Shown piece after piece: positions 32,371 to 41,285 of a stretch of DNA of 42,856 nucleotides. The translations under genes and the position numbers were made by a program. The DNA is from Spirochaetales bacterium (GTDB lineage: Bacteria; Spirochaetota; Spirochaetia; DSM-2461), in the NCBI GenBank assembly GCA_028532905.1, contig JAQQAM010000169.1, forward strand, positions 1 to 42,856, written 5' to 3'. A model generated the notes under the pieces. It saw only the letters and a list, made by a program, of their open reading frames with translations. It was not told where the DNA came from and did no database searches. Numbering within the stretch: the stretch's first letter is position 1; each line of letters starts with the position of its first letter.

Positions 32371-33936
32371 TCAGGAGGATTCTCCGGGGAGTTCCTCCAG
32401 AGCCTTTACATCGCTCATCCTGAAGAAGGTCATGGAATCCTTCAGGGAGCGGGACTGCCCTGCCAGTTGATTGGCGGAGGCGGCCATCTGATCCGATGAA
32501 GCGGCATTGCTCTGGATAACACGGTCCAGCTGCATAATAGCCTGATTGATCTGCTCCACTCCGCTGGTCTGTTCCATGCTGGCAGCCGATATTTCCTGAA
32601 TCAGAGCTGATGTCTTTTTTATTTCCGGAACCAGTTTCTTCAGCATATCTCCGGCTTCAGAGGCCTTGTTCACAGTAGAGAGGGACAGCTCGCTGATCTC
32701 GGAAGCGGCTTCCTGACTCCGTTCCGCCAGTTTTCTGACCTCAGAGGCAACCACTGCAAATCCACGGCCCTGCTCACCGGCCCGGGCAGCCTCGATGGCA
32801 GCATTCAATGCCAGAAGATTGGTATTCCGGGCAATCTCTTCAATAATGGAAATCTTTTCGGCGATAATCTTCATGGCTTCCAGAGCATCTCCCACAACTT
32901 CACCGCTGTGTTCCGCATCTTCACTCACCCGTCTGGCGATCCCTTCGGTCTCTCTGGCATTATGGGAGTTCTGTTCAATGTTGGAACTCATCTCTTCCAT
33001 GGAGGAGGAGACCTCTTCCGCCGCAGCAGCCTGACTGGAGGAACCGTCGGCAATTTCACGGGCGGTATCGGCAAACTGCTCGCTTCTGTAGCTCATCTCA
33101 TCGGATGACCGGCGGACATCCCCGAAAATTTTCCGTAAACTGCCAACCATAGTGTCCAGGGCTCTGGCCAAATCTCCGATTTCATCTGATCTGCCCAGGT
33201 AGGTCCGGGGGAGTTCCACATCCAGATTCCCTTCGGATACCTCTTTGGTCAGGGCCACCCCCCGGGTTATGGGAACGGCAATACGTCTGCTCATAAAAAA
33301 GCCAAGTCCGATTCCCAGTACGGCGAGAACCAGGAAAACAAGCATCAGTTCTATCACCACACGGGCCTTGATTCTGTTTCCCATGGCATAGATTTCATCC
33401 ACAGGAATCCCCACATAGAGAATCCCGATGAGCTCACCGCCGTAGTCCATAAGGGGTTCATAGGCTGTAAGGTAATTTTTACCCAGAATAAAAGCACTCC
33501 CCAGAAAACGGGTTTTATTCATGATAGGCTGGTAGGCGGCGCTCTCTTTCCCCAGATAGGTTCCTATGGCCCGGCTGCCGTCATCCTTTTTGATATTTGT
33601 GATAACCCGGATAAAGTCATCCCCGTCTTTCATAAAGACAGTGGCTGTTATGCCCAGTTTTCCGGCAAATTCATCCACAAAAGTGTTGCTGTTGACGGTC
33701 TGGTTTCTGGAATCCACAATAACACCGCGGCTCAGCCTGAGATTGCCGTATTCCGCATCCACAGCCCTTACAAAGGACTCTATATCCCCTTCCACTTTCA
33801 TGGTGAGCGCGGCCACAGACACATCCTCCACCAGGTTGCCCAGGCCGATCCGGGAGATGATAAGCCCCCCGATGCTGATACAGAGAACCAGAGTAATTAT
33901 AAAAAGGACAAGTCGTCCTGTGATTGACAGTTTCAA
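32371..33936 (-). CDS. Methyl-accepting chemotaxis protein with periplasmic Cache domain
   Basis: A 521-residue chemoreceptor. TM1 (about 8-30) and TM2 (about 195-215) flank a periplasmic single-Cache domain ([47 protein letters not shown]). HAMP and a cytoplasmic coiled coil follow, with the conserved tip [42 protein letters not shown] (given by its core [20 protein letters not shown]). It signals ligand binding to a CheA/CheW complex encoded elsewhere. The start is TTG with AGGAGG 6 nt upstream. No CheR-binding tail pentapeptide is seen; the chain ends LEELPGESS. Confidence 0.93.
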   Translation of the reverse strand: MKLSITGRLVLFIITLVLCISIGGLIISRIGLGNLVEDVSVAALTMKVEGDIESFVRAVDAEYGNLRLSRGVIVDSRNQTVNSNTFVDEFAGKLGITATVFMKDGDDFIRVITNIKKDDGSRAIGTYLGKESAAYQPIMNKTRFLGSAFILGKNYLTAYEPLMDYGGELIGILYVGIPVDEIYAMGNRIKARVVIELMLVFLVLAVLGIGLGFFMSRRIAVPITRGVALTKEVSEGNLDVELPRTYLGRSDEIGDLARALDTMVGSLRKIFGDVRRSSDEMSYRSEQFADTAREIADGSSSQAAAAEEVSSSMEEMSSNIEQNSHNARETEGIARRVSEDAEHSGEVVGDALEAMKIIAEKISIIEEIARNTNLLALNAAIEAARAGEQGRGFAVVASEVRKLAERSQEAASEISELSLSTVNKASEAGDMLKKLVPEIKKTSALIQEISAASMEQTSGVEQINQAIMQLDRVIQSNAASSDQMAASANQLAGQSRSLKDSMTFFRMSDVKALEELPGESS

Positions 33937-33997
33937 AACAATCCTCCTGATATTCGTAAGATCTGTTATTAATAAATCAGAGCAGATTCTACATATC

Positions 33998-34045
33998 ATT
34001 ATAAGAGGAGTACTATATAGATTTCAAACGGATGTAACTGTTACA
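33998..34045 (-). promoter_or_regulatory. Chemoreceptor promoter and upstream dyad
   Basis: On the minus strand TTGAAA (34027-34022) and a perfect TATAAT (34003-33998) are 18 nt apart. Six bases further upstream, TGTAAC-T-GTTACA (34033-34045) is a 6+1+6 palindrome that could bind a regulator. Confidence 0.65.
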
Positions 34046-34055
34046 GATTGACTTA

Positions 34056-34289
34056 TCAGCGGACGATGGGAAGGTCGGCAGTATCGATGAGAACATCCAT
34101 TTCAAAAATGGTATCCTCTGTGATGTAATCCATATGGGGGGCTTTTTCCATCACCCCCCGGGCCAGATGCCAGGCTCTGATATGCCGCCAGGACTCCATA
34201 TTGAGAATCACTTCCCGGGGCTGTTCCCCCTTCTGCTGGAGTTCCGTTTTCTGCCTGTAGATTTCGGCAATCAGCTCTTCCGGTCTCAA
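34056..34289 (-). CDS. Small conserved-looking hypothetical protein
   Basis: A 77-residue protein, mostly alpha-helical and charged at the N-terminus (PEELIAEIYRQKTELQQKGEQP) with an acidic C-terminal half (YITEDTIFEMDVLIDTADLP). The only usable start is TTG at 34289, with GGGGAG about 10 nt upstream. It follows the TPR gene by 27 nt in the same direction, so it is the likely last gene of the TRAP/MFS/TPR unit. I recognise no family. Confidence 0.6.
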   Translation of the reverse strand: MRPEELIAEIYRQKTELQQKGEQPREVILNMESWRHIRAWHLARGVMEKAPHMDYITEDTIFEMDVLIDTADLPIVR

Positions 34290-34316
34290 AAGAGGGCTCC
34301 CCCCGGATAACAGGAC

Positions 34317-34859
34317 TTATTCATATTCATCATCCTCGAGAACCAGTTTTTCATACATTCTTCTGGCTTCATCGGAGCCCTTTTTGTTGCCCCGTTCTTC
34401 CAGTGTATCTGCCAGGTTGAACCAGGCGTCGGGATTGGTCTTATCCAGTTCTACAGCCCGCCGGAAAAAGAGCTCCGCATCTTCAAAACGGTCTGACACA
34501 AAGCGGAGAACCCCCAGTGAGTTCCACAGCCGTGAACTCTCATCCCCGAAGGTCAGGGACAGATCAAAGGATTCCTCTGCCTCATCGTATCGGTCCAGAC
34601 GAAACAGGGCGACCCCCCGTTCCAGCCAGAAATCGGGATTATCCGGTTCACCGCTGACAGACTGATTAAGCAGAACCAGAGCTTCACCCCAGCTCTCGTC
34701 CAGCATCAGCTCCAGAGCCAGGTTATAGGAAATGACAGGATCCTCGGGAAGCAGCTCCAGGGCTTTACGGAAACACTCTTTGGCTTTCAGCCTCTTCCCC
34801 TCTTCCGAATAGGCCACCCCCAGGGCAACCAGTTCTTCTACAGAGACAGGTTCTTTCAT
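34317..34859 (-). CDS. TPR-repeat protein
   Basis: A 180-residue soluble protein made of about four tetratricopeptide repeats, seen as recurring A-x3-F/Y-x-A-L/V-x-L/D patterns (EGKRLKAKECFRKALELLPEDP, SWGEALVLLNQSVSGEPDNP, RYDEAEESFDLSLTFGDE, RFEDAELFFRRAVELDKTNP). TPR arrays mediate protein-protein contacts. There is no signal peptide, so it is cytoplasmic, unlike the exported TatT upstream. Its ATG overlaps the MFS gene stop (ATGA), which implies coupled translation. Confidence 0.85.
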   Translation of the reverse strand: MKEPVSVEELVALGVAYSEEGKRLKAKECFRKALELLPEDPVISYNLALELMLDESWGEALVLLNQSVSGEPDNPDFWLERGVALFRLDRYDEAEESFDLSLTFGDESSRLWNSLGVLRFVSDRFEDAELFFRRAVELDKTNPDAWFNLADTLEERGNKKGSDEARRMYEKLVLEDDEYE

Positions 34860-36136
34860 GTTTCTGCTGTCCCGCTGTCAGCCTTTCCGCAGCGTACCAG
34901 GAAGAAGGCTCCCAGAGCAAAGAGAATAACGATACAACCGATACCCACCGAATAGGAACCGGTAGCCTGTGTGGCAAATCCCATGATAAATGGGCCCATG
35001 ATGGCGGCGAATTTACCGAAGATATCGAAGAAACCGAAAAACTCTCCGGCCTGATCAGGAGGAATGATGGCACCGAAATAGGAACGGGAAAGGGCTTGAA
35101 TCCCCCCCTGACTGGTGGCCACAAGAAAGGAGATGATAATAAACATGGGAATCAGCATGCCCGGGCCCATAAAGGGGAGCAGAGTTCCCAGAATGGTAAT
35201 CAGAGTATAAATCCCGATTCCCACAAAGAGCATAAACCGGGTGGAGGTCTTCTTGGCCAGAACACCGTAAAGCAGGGCAAAGGGAAAGGCGACAATCTGC
35301 AGCCCCATCAGGTCCAGGAGAAGGATCGTGGAACTGATCCCCATCTTGGAACCGTAGTCAGTGGCCATTTTTATAATGGTTCCCACACCGTCGATATAGA
35401 AAAAGTAGGCCAGCAGGAAGAGGAAAATCTTCTTGTAGGACCGGATATGCTTGAAGGTCTGATAGAGCCTGGAAAAGGCATCCCGGATGGGACGGGGAGA
35501 GGGGTCAATTCCATAGCGCTGTTTGACATTCCGCAGAAAGGGAATACTGAAAACAAACCACCACAGGGCGGTAATGATAAAGGCGATTCTCACCCCTGTG
35601 ATATTGAGAACCGACATATCCCCGTCAGCCATAAGAAAAATAATGACCAGGGAGGCCACAAAGGGAAAGGTGCTTCCGATGTATCCCCAGCCGAAACCGC
35701 TGGTGGAGACCTTATCCATCCGCTGGGGATCAGTGACATCCACAAGACAGGCATCATAGAAGATATTGGCTCCTGCAAACCCCAGGGCTGTGAGAATATA
35801 AAGGACTATGGCGGGAATCCAGGCGCCCGGCTGAATCAGAATCATCAGGGCTGTGGCAGCGGTTCCCACAATCAGAAAGGTTGTGAAGAATTTTTTCCTC
35901 ATGCCTTTGTAATCGGCCATGGTTCCCAGAATAGGAGCCAGAAGGGCAATGACCAGAGCATACAGGCTGTTTCCATAGCCCAGAACGGCAGTGGATGCCG
36001 TATCCGAAAGTCCCCCCTCCCGGGCAATCTGTCCGAAAAACAGGGGAAAGATGGCGGTTGTGATGGTGATGGAATAGGCCGAATTGGCCCAGTCATAAAG
36101 TACCCAGCTACGTTCAGTCTTGGTCAGTCTTGTCAT
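34856..36136 (-). CDS. MFS transporter, UMF1/Atg22-like family
   Basis: A 426-residue protein with 12 predicted helices. The opening WVLYDWANSAYSITITTAIFPLFF and the loop GYGNSLYALVIALLAPILGTMADYKGMRKKF are signatures of the UMF1 group (related to yeast Atg22 vacuolar effluxers), and FYDACLVDV plus LSRSYFGAIIPPDQAGEFFGFFDIFGKFAAI are also typical. In yeast the family exports amino acids from the vacuole; bacterial substrates are not established. It lies 26 nt after the fused TRAP permease, suggesting a related substrate. Confidence 0.9.
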   Translation of the reverse strand: MTRLTKTERSWVLYDWANSAYSITITTAIFPLFFGQIAREGGLSDTASTAVLGYGNSLYALVIALLAPILGTMADYKGMRKKFFTTFLIVGTAATALMILIQPGAWIPAIVLYILTALGFAGANIFYDACLVDVTDPQRMDKVSTSGFGWGYIGSTFPFVASLVIIFLMADGDMSVLNITGVRIAFIITALWWFVFSIPFLRNVKQRYGIDPSPRPIRDAFSRLYQTFKHIRSYKKIFLFLLAYFFYIDGVGTIIKMATDYGSKMGISSTILLLDLMGLQIVAFPFALLYGVLAKKTSTRFMLFVGIGIYTLITILGTLLPFMGPGMLIPMFIIISFLVATSQGGIQALSRSYFGAIIPPDQAGEFFGFFDIFGKFAAIMGPFIMGFATQATGSYSVGIGCIVILFALGAFFLVRCGKADSGTAET

Positions 36137-36162
36137 TGCAGTCCCTCATATTCAAGTTATTG

Positions 36163-38040
36163 TTACCTGGGACCCAGAAAAGCAAGGGAGAACCAGGGTA
36201 CATACGTTATAAGCAGAACCATAACCACCAGTACCAGCAGAAAAGGAACAACTTTTCTGTAGATTTCCACCAGGGGTGTTTCGAAACGGTAGGACGCCAG
36301 AAACAGGTTCATTCCCACCGGAGGGGTCAGATAACCCAGCTGCAGGTTGGCCAGAAAAATAATCCCCAGCTGAACCGGATGAATCCCGAAGAGTTCTCCC
36401 ATGGGGATGACCAGAGGACCCACGACCAGAATAGCCGAGTAGATATCCATCAGACAGCCGGTCAGAAGGAGTATCAGATTCAAAAGGATCAGAAATACGA
36501 TTTTGGACTGAATAGTATCACGGACAAAAGAGGTCAGGGCCAGAGGAACTTCCGCGTCCACCAGATAGTAACTGAATCCCTTGGCCACGGCCAGAATCAT
36601 CAGAATTCCTCCGATAATGGGAAGGCTTTTCTGCATGATCCGGGACAGATCTTTCATTTTAATATCTCTGTGAATGACCCCTTCCAGGAACAGGGAGTAC
36701 ACAACAGAGACAGCTCCGGTTTCCACCAGGGTGAAAAATCCGCCGAAGTATCCGGCCAGAATCAGAACCGGGAGGAACAGCTCCCCGGATGAATCTTTTA
36801 AGGCCGGCAGAATATCCGAAGGGGTAAAGCTTGTTTTTCTCTTTTTGTGAAAGGACGCCGCCACACCCATGGCAGAGAGGGCCAGCACCAGTATGGCCCC
36901 CGGAATCAGACCGCCCAGAAACATATCCTTGACCGAAATCTGCGCCATCACCGCATACATGATGATGGGGAGGCTGGGAGGAAACAGGAGACCGATACTT
37001 CCTGAAGAGGTCAGGAGGCCGGTAATAAAACCTTCCTTGTACTCCCCCGACTCATGAAGCATATAGGATAACAGTCCCCCCAGAGCCAGAATGGTCACAC
37101 CCGATGCCCCTGTGAAGGTTGTAAAAAAAGCGGACACCATAACGGCCATAACAGCCATTCCTCCGGGCAGTCCTCCCAGTACGGCTTTGAACAGCCGCAC
37201 CAGTCTTTCACCCGCCTTGCTTTCAGACAGGATGAATCCTGTAAGGGTGAACAGGGGAATAGCCGGTACAGAAGAGCCTGTGAGCAGGTTGTAGGCTTCA
37301 TTGGGAATAATTTCCAGTGATCCCCAGTCTTTGGAAAAGAGGAAAAAAGCAACTCCCCCCAGAAGGATGAATATGGGAGTTCCGTTCACCGTGGTCAGCA
37401 GCAGAATCAGAATAAGAGGAACCGCTGCGTAGTAGAAAAACTCATAATAGACAAAACTCAGGGAATCCAGAAACAGGGGCGGTTCAGGTAAAAGGGTATA
37501 CAGCATATTGCTGACAGAGGGGATACTCAGAAACAGACCGGTGATGACGGAACAGACAATCACAGGAACCGAGACGGCATGTTTTCCCTTCTCTTCATGG
37601 TGAACGATAAAAAAACGCACCGCCATAACCAGGAATCCCAGAGGCACAATCAGCAGAACCAGACGGATTGGAAAAACCCCGATAGACTGCTCCCTGTCAA
37701 AGCCGATCAGCAGAAAGGAGAGGGACGCAGCAGCCAGTCCGAAACTGATTCCCGAAGAAAAAATCCTGCTCACCGCTGTGGTCAGCACTTCCAGACGCCC
37801 TTTGAATACATCCCGCCCCGATGTGAGGGAAAGATGGGCATTCTCTTTGGAGGCAATCATCCCCGCCAGAAAGGCCAGCCAGAGAACGGCATGGCTGATA
37901 TAGGATTCAGCCGACCGGATTCCGCTGTTGAATATCAGACGGGAGAGAATCTGAAGGACAGGTATAAAAGCCAGAACAAGGAAAACCAGGACTGCTGTGG
38001 AGAACTCAATTTTTCTGAAGATTTTCCTTGTTGAACTCAC
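36163..38040 (-). CDS. TRAP transporter fused small-large permease (DctQ-DctM)
   Basis: A 625-residue permease. About 1-165 form the four-helix DctQ (small) subunit, and the rest is the DctM (large) subunit with its ion-coupled transport helices (VMVSAFFTTFTGASGVTILALGG; LLTSSGSIGLLFPPSLPIIMYA; LTGCLMDIYSAILVVGPLVIP; QLGIIFLANLQLGYLTPPVGMNLFLASYR, each named by its core). The fusion is common in this family. It imports an organic anion delivered by the binding protein, driven by Na+ or H+. The GTG start shares GTGA with the stop of the binding-protein gene. Confidence 0.93.
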   Translation of the reverse strand: MSSTRKIFRKIEFSTAVLVFLVLAFIPVLQILSRLIFNSGIRSAESYISHAVLWLAFLAGMIASKENAHLSLTSGRDVFKGRLEVLTTAVSRIFSSGISFGLAAASLSFLLIGFDREQSIGVFPIRLVLLIVPLGFLVMAVRFFIVHHEEKGKHAVSVPVIVCSVITGLFLSIPSVSNMLYTLLPEPPLFLDSLSFVYYEFFYYAAVPLILILLLTTVNGTPIFILLGGVAFFLFSKDWGSLEIIPNEAYNLLTGSSVPAIPLFTLTGFILSESKAGERLVRLFKAVLGGLPGGMAVMAVMVSAFFTTFTGASGVTILALGGLLSYMLHESGEYKEGFITGLLTSSGSIGLLFPPSLPIIMYAVMAQISVKDMFLGGLIPGAILVLALSAMGVAASFHKKRKTSFTPSDILPALKDSSGELFLPVLILAGYFGGFFTLVETGAVSVVYSLFLEGVIHRDIKMKDLSRIMQKSLPIIGGILMILAVAKGFSYYLVDAEVPLALTSFVRDTIQSKIVFLILLNLILLLTGCLMDIYSAILVVGPLVIPMGELFGIHPVQLGIIFLANLQLGYLTPPVGMNLFLASYRFETPLVEIYRKVVPFLLVLVVMVLLITYVPWFSLAFLGPR

Positions 38041-39047
38041 TGCCTTTTCCTGTAGGCGTCTATCTTGTCACGGATATCCACATAGGTTTCATTGCTTATG
38101 GCCTTACCGGGTCCCACGATCATGGGATAACCGTCTTTGAACATATCATGCCAGGCCTGATTATCCGCTTCTGAAGGTGTCAGGACTTTCAGATCATGTT
38201 CCTTCATAACCCGGAGGCCTTCCTGATTCAGCTTTTCCGTCTCAACATAGAACTCGTGGGCCACATTTTCCATGGCCGCCTTGAAGTCTTCATGATACCG
38301 GGCGGGAATCTTCCGCCAGGCCCGTTCAGAAAGGATAATCCCTCCCAGTACCGGAGCCATGGGTTTGGGGTTCATATTCTTGGCAAAGGCAAACCACTGG
38401 TAGGCGGCGGCCGCCATGGGAATAGAGTAGAACGAATCGATCATACCGCTCTGAAGCCCCATAAGAGTATCATTCAGACCCAGGGGAATAACCTTGAAAT
38501 TCAGAGCCTTGAAAGCCTCCATCATCTCAGGGCTGTCCGGGGAGACAGCAATTCTGGTTTTTCTCAGTTCATCCGGATTGTTTATCTCTGAATTGGAGAA
38601 AAAGTTCACCCAGCCGGATTTGGACCAGACCATGACCTCAAATCCCTTGTCCCGGAATTCTTCATTAAAACCGGGGATCATCTCATCCATCATAAAATCC
38701 AGTTCATCTTCAGTCTGAACCAGAAAAGGAAGGCTGAAAATCAGGGTTTCGGGAACAACTTCTGTCATCCCCATGCTGGTCAGAACAGCCGCATCCAGCT
38801 GCCCGATCCGCATCTTGCGGACCATATCCCCTTCATTACCGGCAATCCCGCCAGGATAGATTTTCAGGGTGACCCTGCCGCCGCTGATCTCTTTCCACTC
38901 CCGGGCCATCTTTTTCAGGGTTTTATCCCAGGAGGAGCCTTCGGGGAAGAGACTGCCCAGTTTTATGGTCAGGGCGGACACAGACATAGTGCTTACAAAC
39001 AGAAGGAGGAGGAGAGAGGAAACAAACTTTTTCATCTTAATACTCAT
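38037..39047 (-). CDS. tatP: TRAP transporter substrate-binding protein (DctP/TatP)
   Basis: This 336-residue periplasmic binding protein has a signal peptide (MKKFVSSLLLLLFVSTMSVSA) and DctP-family features: KLGSLFPEGSSWDKTLKKMA, the WKEISGGRVTLKIYPGG segment, MRIGQLDAAVLTS, the conserved ligand-carboxylate Arg in KTRIAVSPDS and LQSGMIDSFYSIP. Between tatT and the fused permease it matches the Treponema arrangement in which a TPR lipoprotein trimer partners three binding proteins. The ATG at 39047 or 39035 may be used; neither has a strong Shine-Dalgarno. The ligand is unknown; carboxylates or hydrophobic acids are usual. Confidence 0.92.
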   Translation of the reverse strand: MSIKMKKFVSSLLLLLFVSTMSVSALTIKLGSLFPEGSSWDKTLKKMAREWKEISGGRVTLKIYPGGIAGNEGDMVRKMRIGQLDAAVLTSMGMTEVVPETLIFSLPFLVQTEDELDFMMDEMIPGFNEEFRDKGFEVMVWSKSGWVNFFSNSEINNPDELRKTRIAVSPDSPEMMEAFKALNFKVIPLGLNDTLMGLQSGMIDSFYSIPMAAAAYQWFAFAKNMNPKPMAPVLGGIILSERAWRKIPARYHEDFKAAMENVAHEFYVETEKLNQEGLRVMKEHDLKVLTPSEADNQAWHDMFKDGYPMIVGPGKAISNETYVDIRDKIDAYRKRQ

Positions 39048-39082
39048 ATCTTATCATTATATCCCATTACATTGTTCATTCA

Positions 39083-40093
39083 TTAAAAATCAATTAAAAA
39101 AAAGTCTTCCCGGTGATCCAGGAGCCACCGGGCTTTTTCCTGATAGATAATCACAAGAAGCTGGTTGTCCGGATCTTCGTAAGGATCAATGGCCAGAGCC
39201 CTGCTCAACAGCTTCTCAAACTCGGGATAATCCTGATTTTTTACCGAGTAACTGGTTGCCAGGGAAATATAGGTGGAAGGATTCATTCCCTCAGACAGGG
39301 CGACCGCCCGGGCAAAATGGAACCGCGCCCGGTCTTCTTCCTCATTGGAAACATTGAATTTATCGTAGTATTTCTGTTCGAAATCTCCGGCGGCTTCGGG
39401 TGCCGTCAACAGGGCATTTTCAATAATGGAGGGCGGCAGAGACGCCCAGAGGGTCACCATCAGATCGTGAATGCTGCCGCTGCCGTATTCCTCATCCAGA
39501 TCAAGGGCTCTGAAAAGAAAGGCCACCGGCAGATGTACGGTCTGTCCCAGTTCCATATCAAAGGGATTACAGGAGAAGGCACCAAGCCATCCCGCGGCAG
39601 CCCAGTACAGGGCATCCACCTGATCCTTGCCTGCTTCCTGCAGAAATCCGTCAGGATTCATTTCCAGCAGCTGTTCACCGTCCTTGATTTCAAGGTAGAG
39701 GCTTTCCAGAACATAGTTGCGTCCCCTCAGATACATCTTCCGGGCCCGTTCCATCATCATTTCCTGTTCCAGAAAATCATCATCCTCCATCATGGAGGCG
39801 GGAGTCTGAATAAAACCGTTGGCATACATGATAAAAACCTTGCCGGCTGCCAGTTTCAGTGCGGGGTCCTCCGGATTCATATCCATAAGGAGTTCGTACA
39901 TTTTCATAGTAAAAGGAAGAGCATCGGCAATCAGTCTGGGGTCGTCATCCCGGGTAAAAGCACCGGTTCCCGAATCGGAAGAGAGCATATCAGAGAGTTT
40001 ATTCACAGCCATTTTCTCAACAGAGCGGCAGGATGCAAACAATCCCGTAACAGCAAGCAGGACAATAAGATAAAAGTGAATACTTTTTTTCAT
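39083..40093 (-). CDS. tatT: TatT lipoprotein, TPR component of a TRAP transporter
   Basis: This 336-residue lipoprotein has signal peptide MKKSIHFYLIVLLAVTGLFASC with lipobox LFASC (Cys22). The mature part is helical with degenerate TPR-like repeats and the pattern of TatT proteins: ALPFTMKMYELLMDMNPEDPALKLAAGKVFIMYANGF, then a large middle part with LYWAAAGWLGAFS, and a final FEKLLSRALAIDPYEDPDN. In Treponema pallidum TatT (Tp0956) forms a trimer that binds TatP (Tp0957). The ATG at 40093 is chosen for the signal peptide; the frame to 40129 starts at a TTG inside a likely promoter. The name is unrelated to twin-arginine export. Confidence 0.87.
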   Translation of the reverse strand: MKKSIHFYLIVLLAVTGLFASCRSVEKMAVNKLSDMLSSDSGTGAFTRDDDPRLIADALPFTMKMYELLMDMNPEDPALKLAAGKVFIMYANGFIQTPASMMEDDDFLEQEMMMERARKMYLRGRNYVLESLYLEIKDGEQLLEMNPDGFLQEAGKDQVDALYWAAAGWLGAFSCNPFDMELGQTVHLPVAFLFRALDLDEEYGSGSIHDLMVTLWASLPPSIIENALLTAPEAAGDFEQKYYDKFNVSNEEEDRARFHFARAVALSEGMNPSTYISLATSYSVKNQDYPEFEKLLSRALAIDPYEDPDNQLLVIIYQEKARWLLDHREDFFLIDF

Positions 40094-40190
40094 AAGAATA
40101 ACAGTATAAGAATACTCTTTTTTTATCAAGAATATTATTGTTTAGTCCCTTTTCGGATGGGTCTGTCCAGGATGATCAGTACAGGATGTG

Positions 40191-41285
40191 TCAGCTGAGA
40201 AACAACGAGGGAATATCCTCCAGAATTTTCCTGTACACAGAGGCTGTGGGGTATTCATCAATTGTATCCAGATCAATCCATCTGCTTCTGTCCCCCTCCG
40301 GCCCCATCCATTCGGGAATCTTGTCCGTATGGTCCTTCAGGAAAAAGATTCTGGGCTTCAGGGTCTCCTTCCAGCTGGTGTACAGATGAACCCTCTCCCG
40401 GAGGATCATAGAATCGGCGGCCTCCCCGTGTTCAGGGTGCATCAATTCTCCGGAAAGCTCCTCTTCCCGGCCTTCGGGGAAAGCCGGCAGAAACCAGAGA
40501 CCCTGTCCGATCCCCTTTTCTCTGCGGGTCATCAGTATCCGACCGTCACTGATCAGAAGCAGGAGAACAGAACTCTTTTCCGAGATTTTCCGCTTTTTCG
40601 GAGCCGGTATTTCTCCCTGAAGCTCCCGCTCTCTACTGCGGCAGCTCCTCTTCAGGGGGCAGGATTCACAATCGGGGGTTCTTACCCGACAGACCTGCTG
40701 CCCCAGCTGCATCAGAGCGCAGTTGAACAGACCCGGGCTCTCTTCAGGAATACGGGTTTCCAGTGACTCCATCAGGGACAGATCATCTGTCTTCTCCCAC
40801 TCCCTCCGGGCCAGCAGCCTCTGGGCAATCCGCCTCACATTGGCATCCAGAACCGGCCAGGGTTTACCGAATGCCAGAGACAGAAGAGCCCGGGCCGTAT
40901 AGTCCCCGATTCCCGGAACCTTCAGGAGCTGTCTGTACTCATCAGGAAGGTTTCCCCCGTGTTGCTCCATCAGGTAAACCGCCCCTTTTCTGAGATTACG
41001 GGCCCGGGAGTAATATCCCAGCCCCTCCCAGGCCTTGAGAACAGACTGTTCATCGGCGGCGGCCAGGCTCTCCACATCGGGAAACAGATCCATCCACCGG
41101 TTAAAGTGTCCGACCGCCGCCGTCACAACCGTCTGCTGCAGCATGATTTCAGAGATCCAGACCCTGTAGGGGGTGGGATTGTCTCCCCAGGGATAATCGA
41201 TACCGCAGCGGGAAAACCAGTCCAGAAGCTCCCGGGTTTCCTGATGACTGAATAAAGAGCTTTCTGATGATATGGGTTTACTCAA
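40191..41285 (-). CDS. mutY: A/G-specific adenine DNA glycosylase
   Basis: This protein of 364 residues removes adenine mispaired with 8-oxoguanine. Landmarks are YRVWISEIMLQQTVV with the catalytic-Glu segment, the helix-hairpin-helix VPGIGDYTARALLSLAFG with the catalytic Asp in VLDANVRRI, and the [4Fe-4S] ligands C-x6-C-x2-C-x5-C (CRVRTPDCESCPLKRSC). The C-terminal NUDIX-like domain follows (VLLLLISDGRILMTRREKGIGQGLWFLPAF). TTG at 41285 overlapping the end of the pseudouridine synthase gene is preferred; an ATG at 41342 would add 19 residues read from inside that gene. The start is the least certain part. Confidence 0.9.
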   Translation of the reverse strand: MSKPISSESSLFSHQETRELLDWFSRCGIDYPWGDNPTPYRVWISEIMLQQTVVTAAVGHFNRWMDLFPDVESLAAADEQSVLKAWEGLGYYSRARNLRKGAVYLMEQHGGNLPDEYRQLLKVPGIGDYTARALLSLAFGKPWPVLDANVRRIAQRLLARREWEKTDDLSLMESLETRIPEESPGLFNCALMQLGQQVCRVRTPDCESCPLKRSCRSRERELQGEIPAPKKRKISEKSSVLLLLISDGRILMTRREKGIGQGLWFLPAFPEGREEELSGELMHPEHGEAADSMILRERVHLYTSWKETLKPRIFFLKDHTDKIPEWMGPEGDRSRWIDLDTIDEYPTASVYRKILEDIPSLFLS

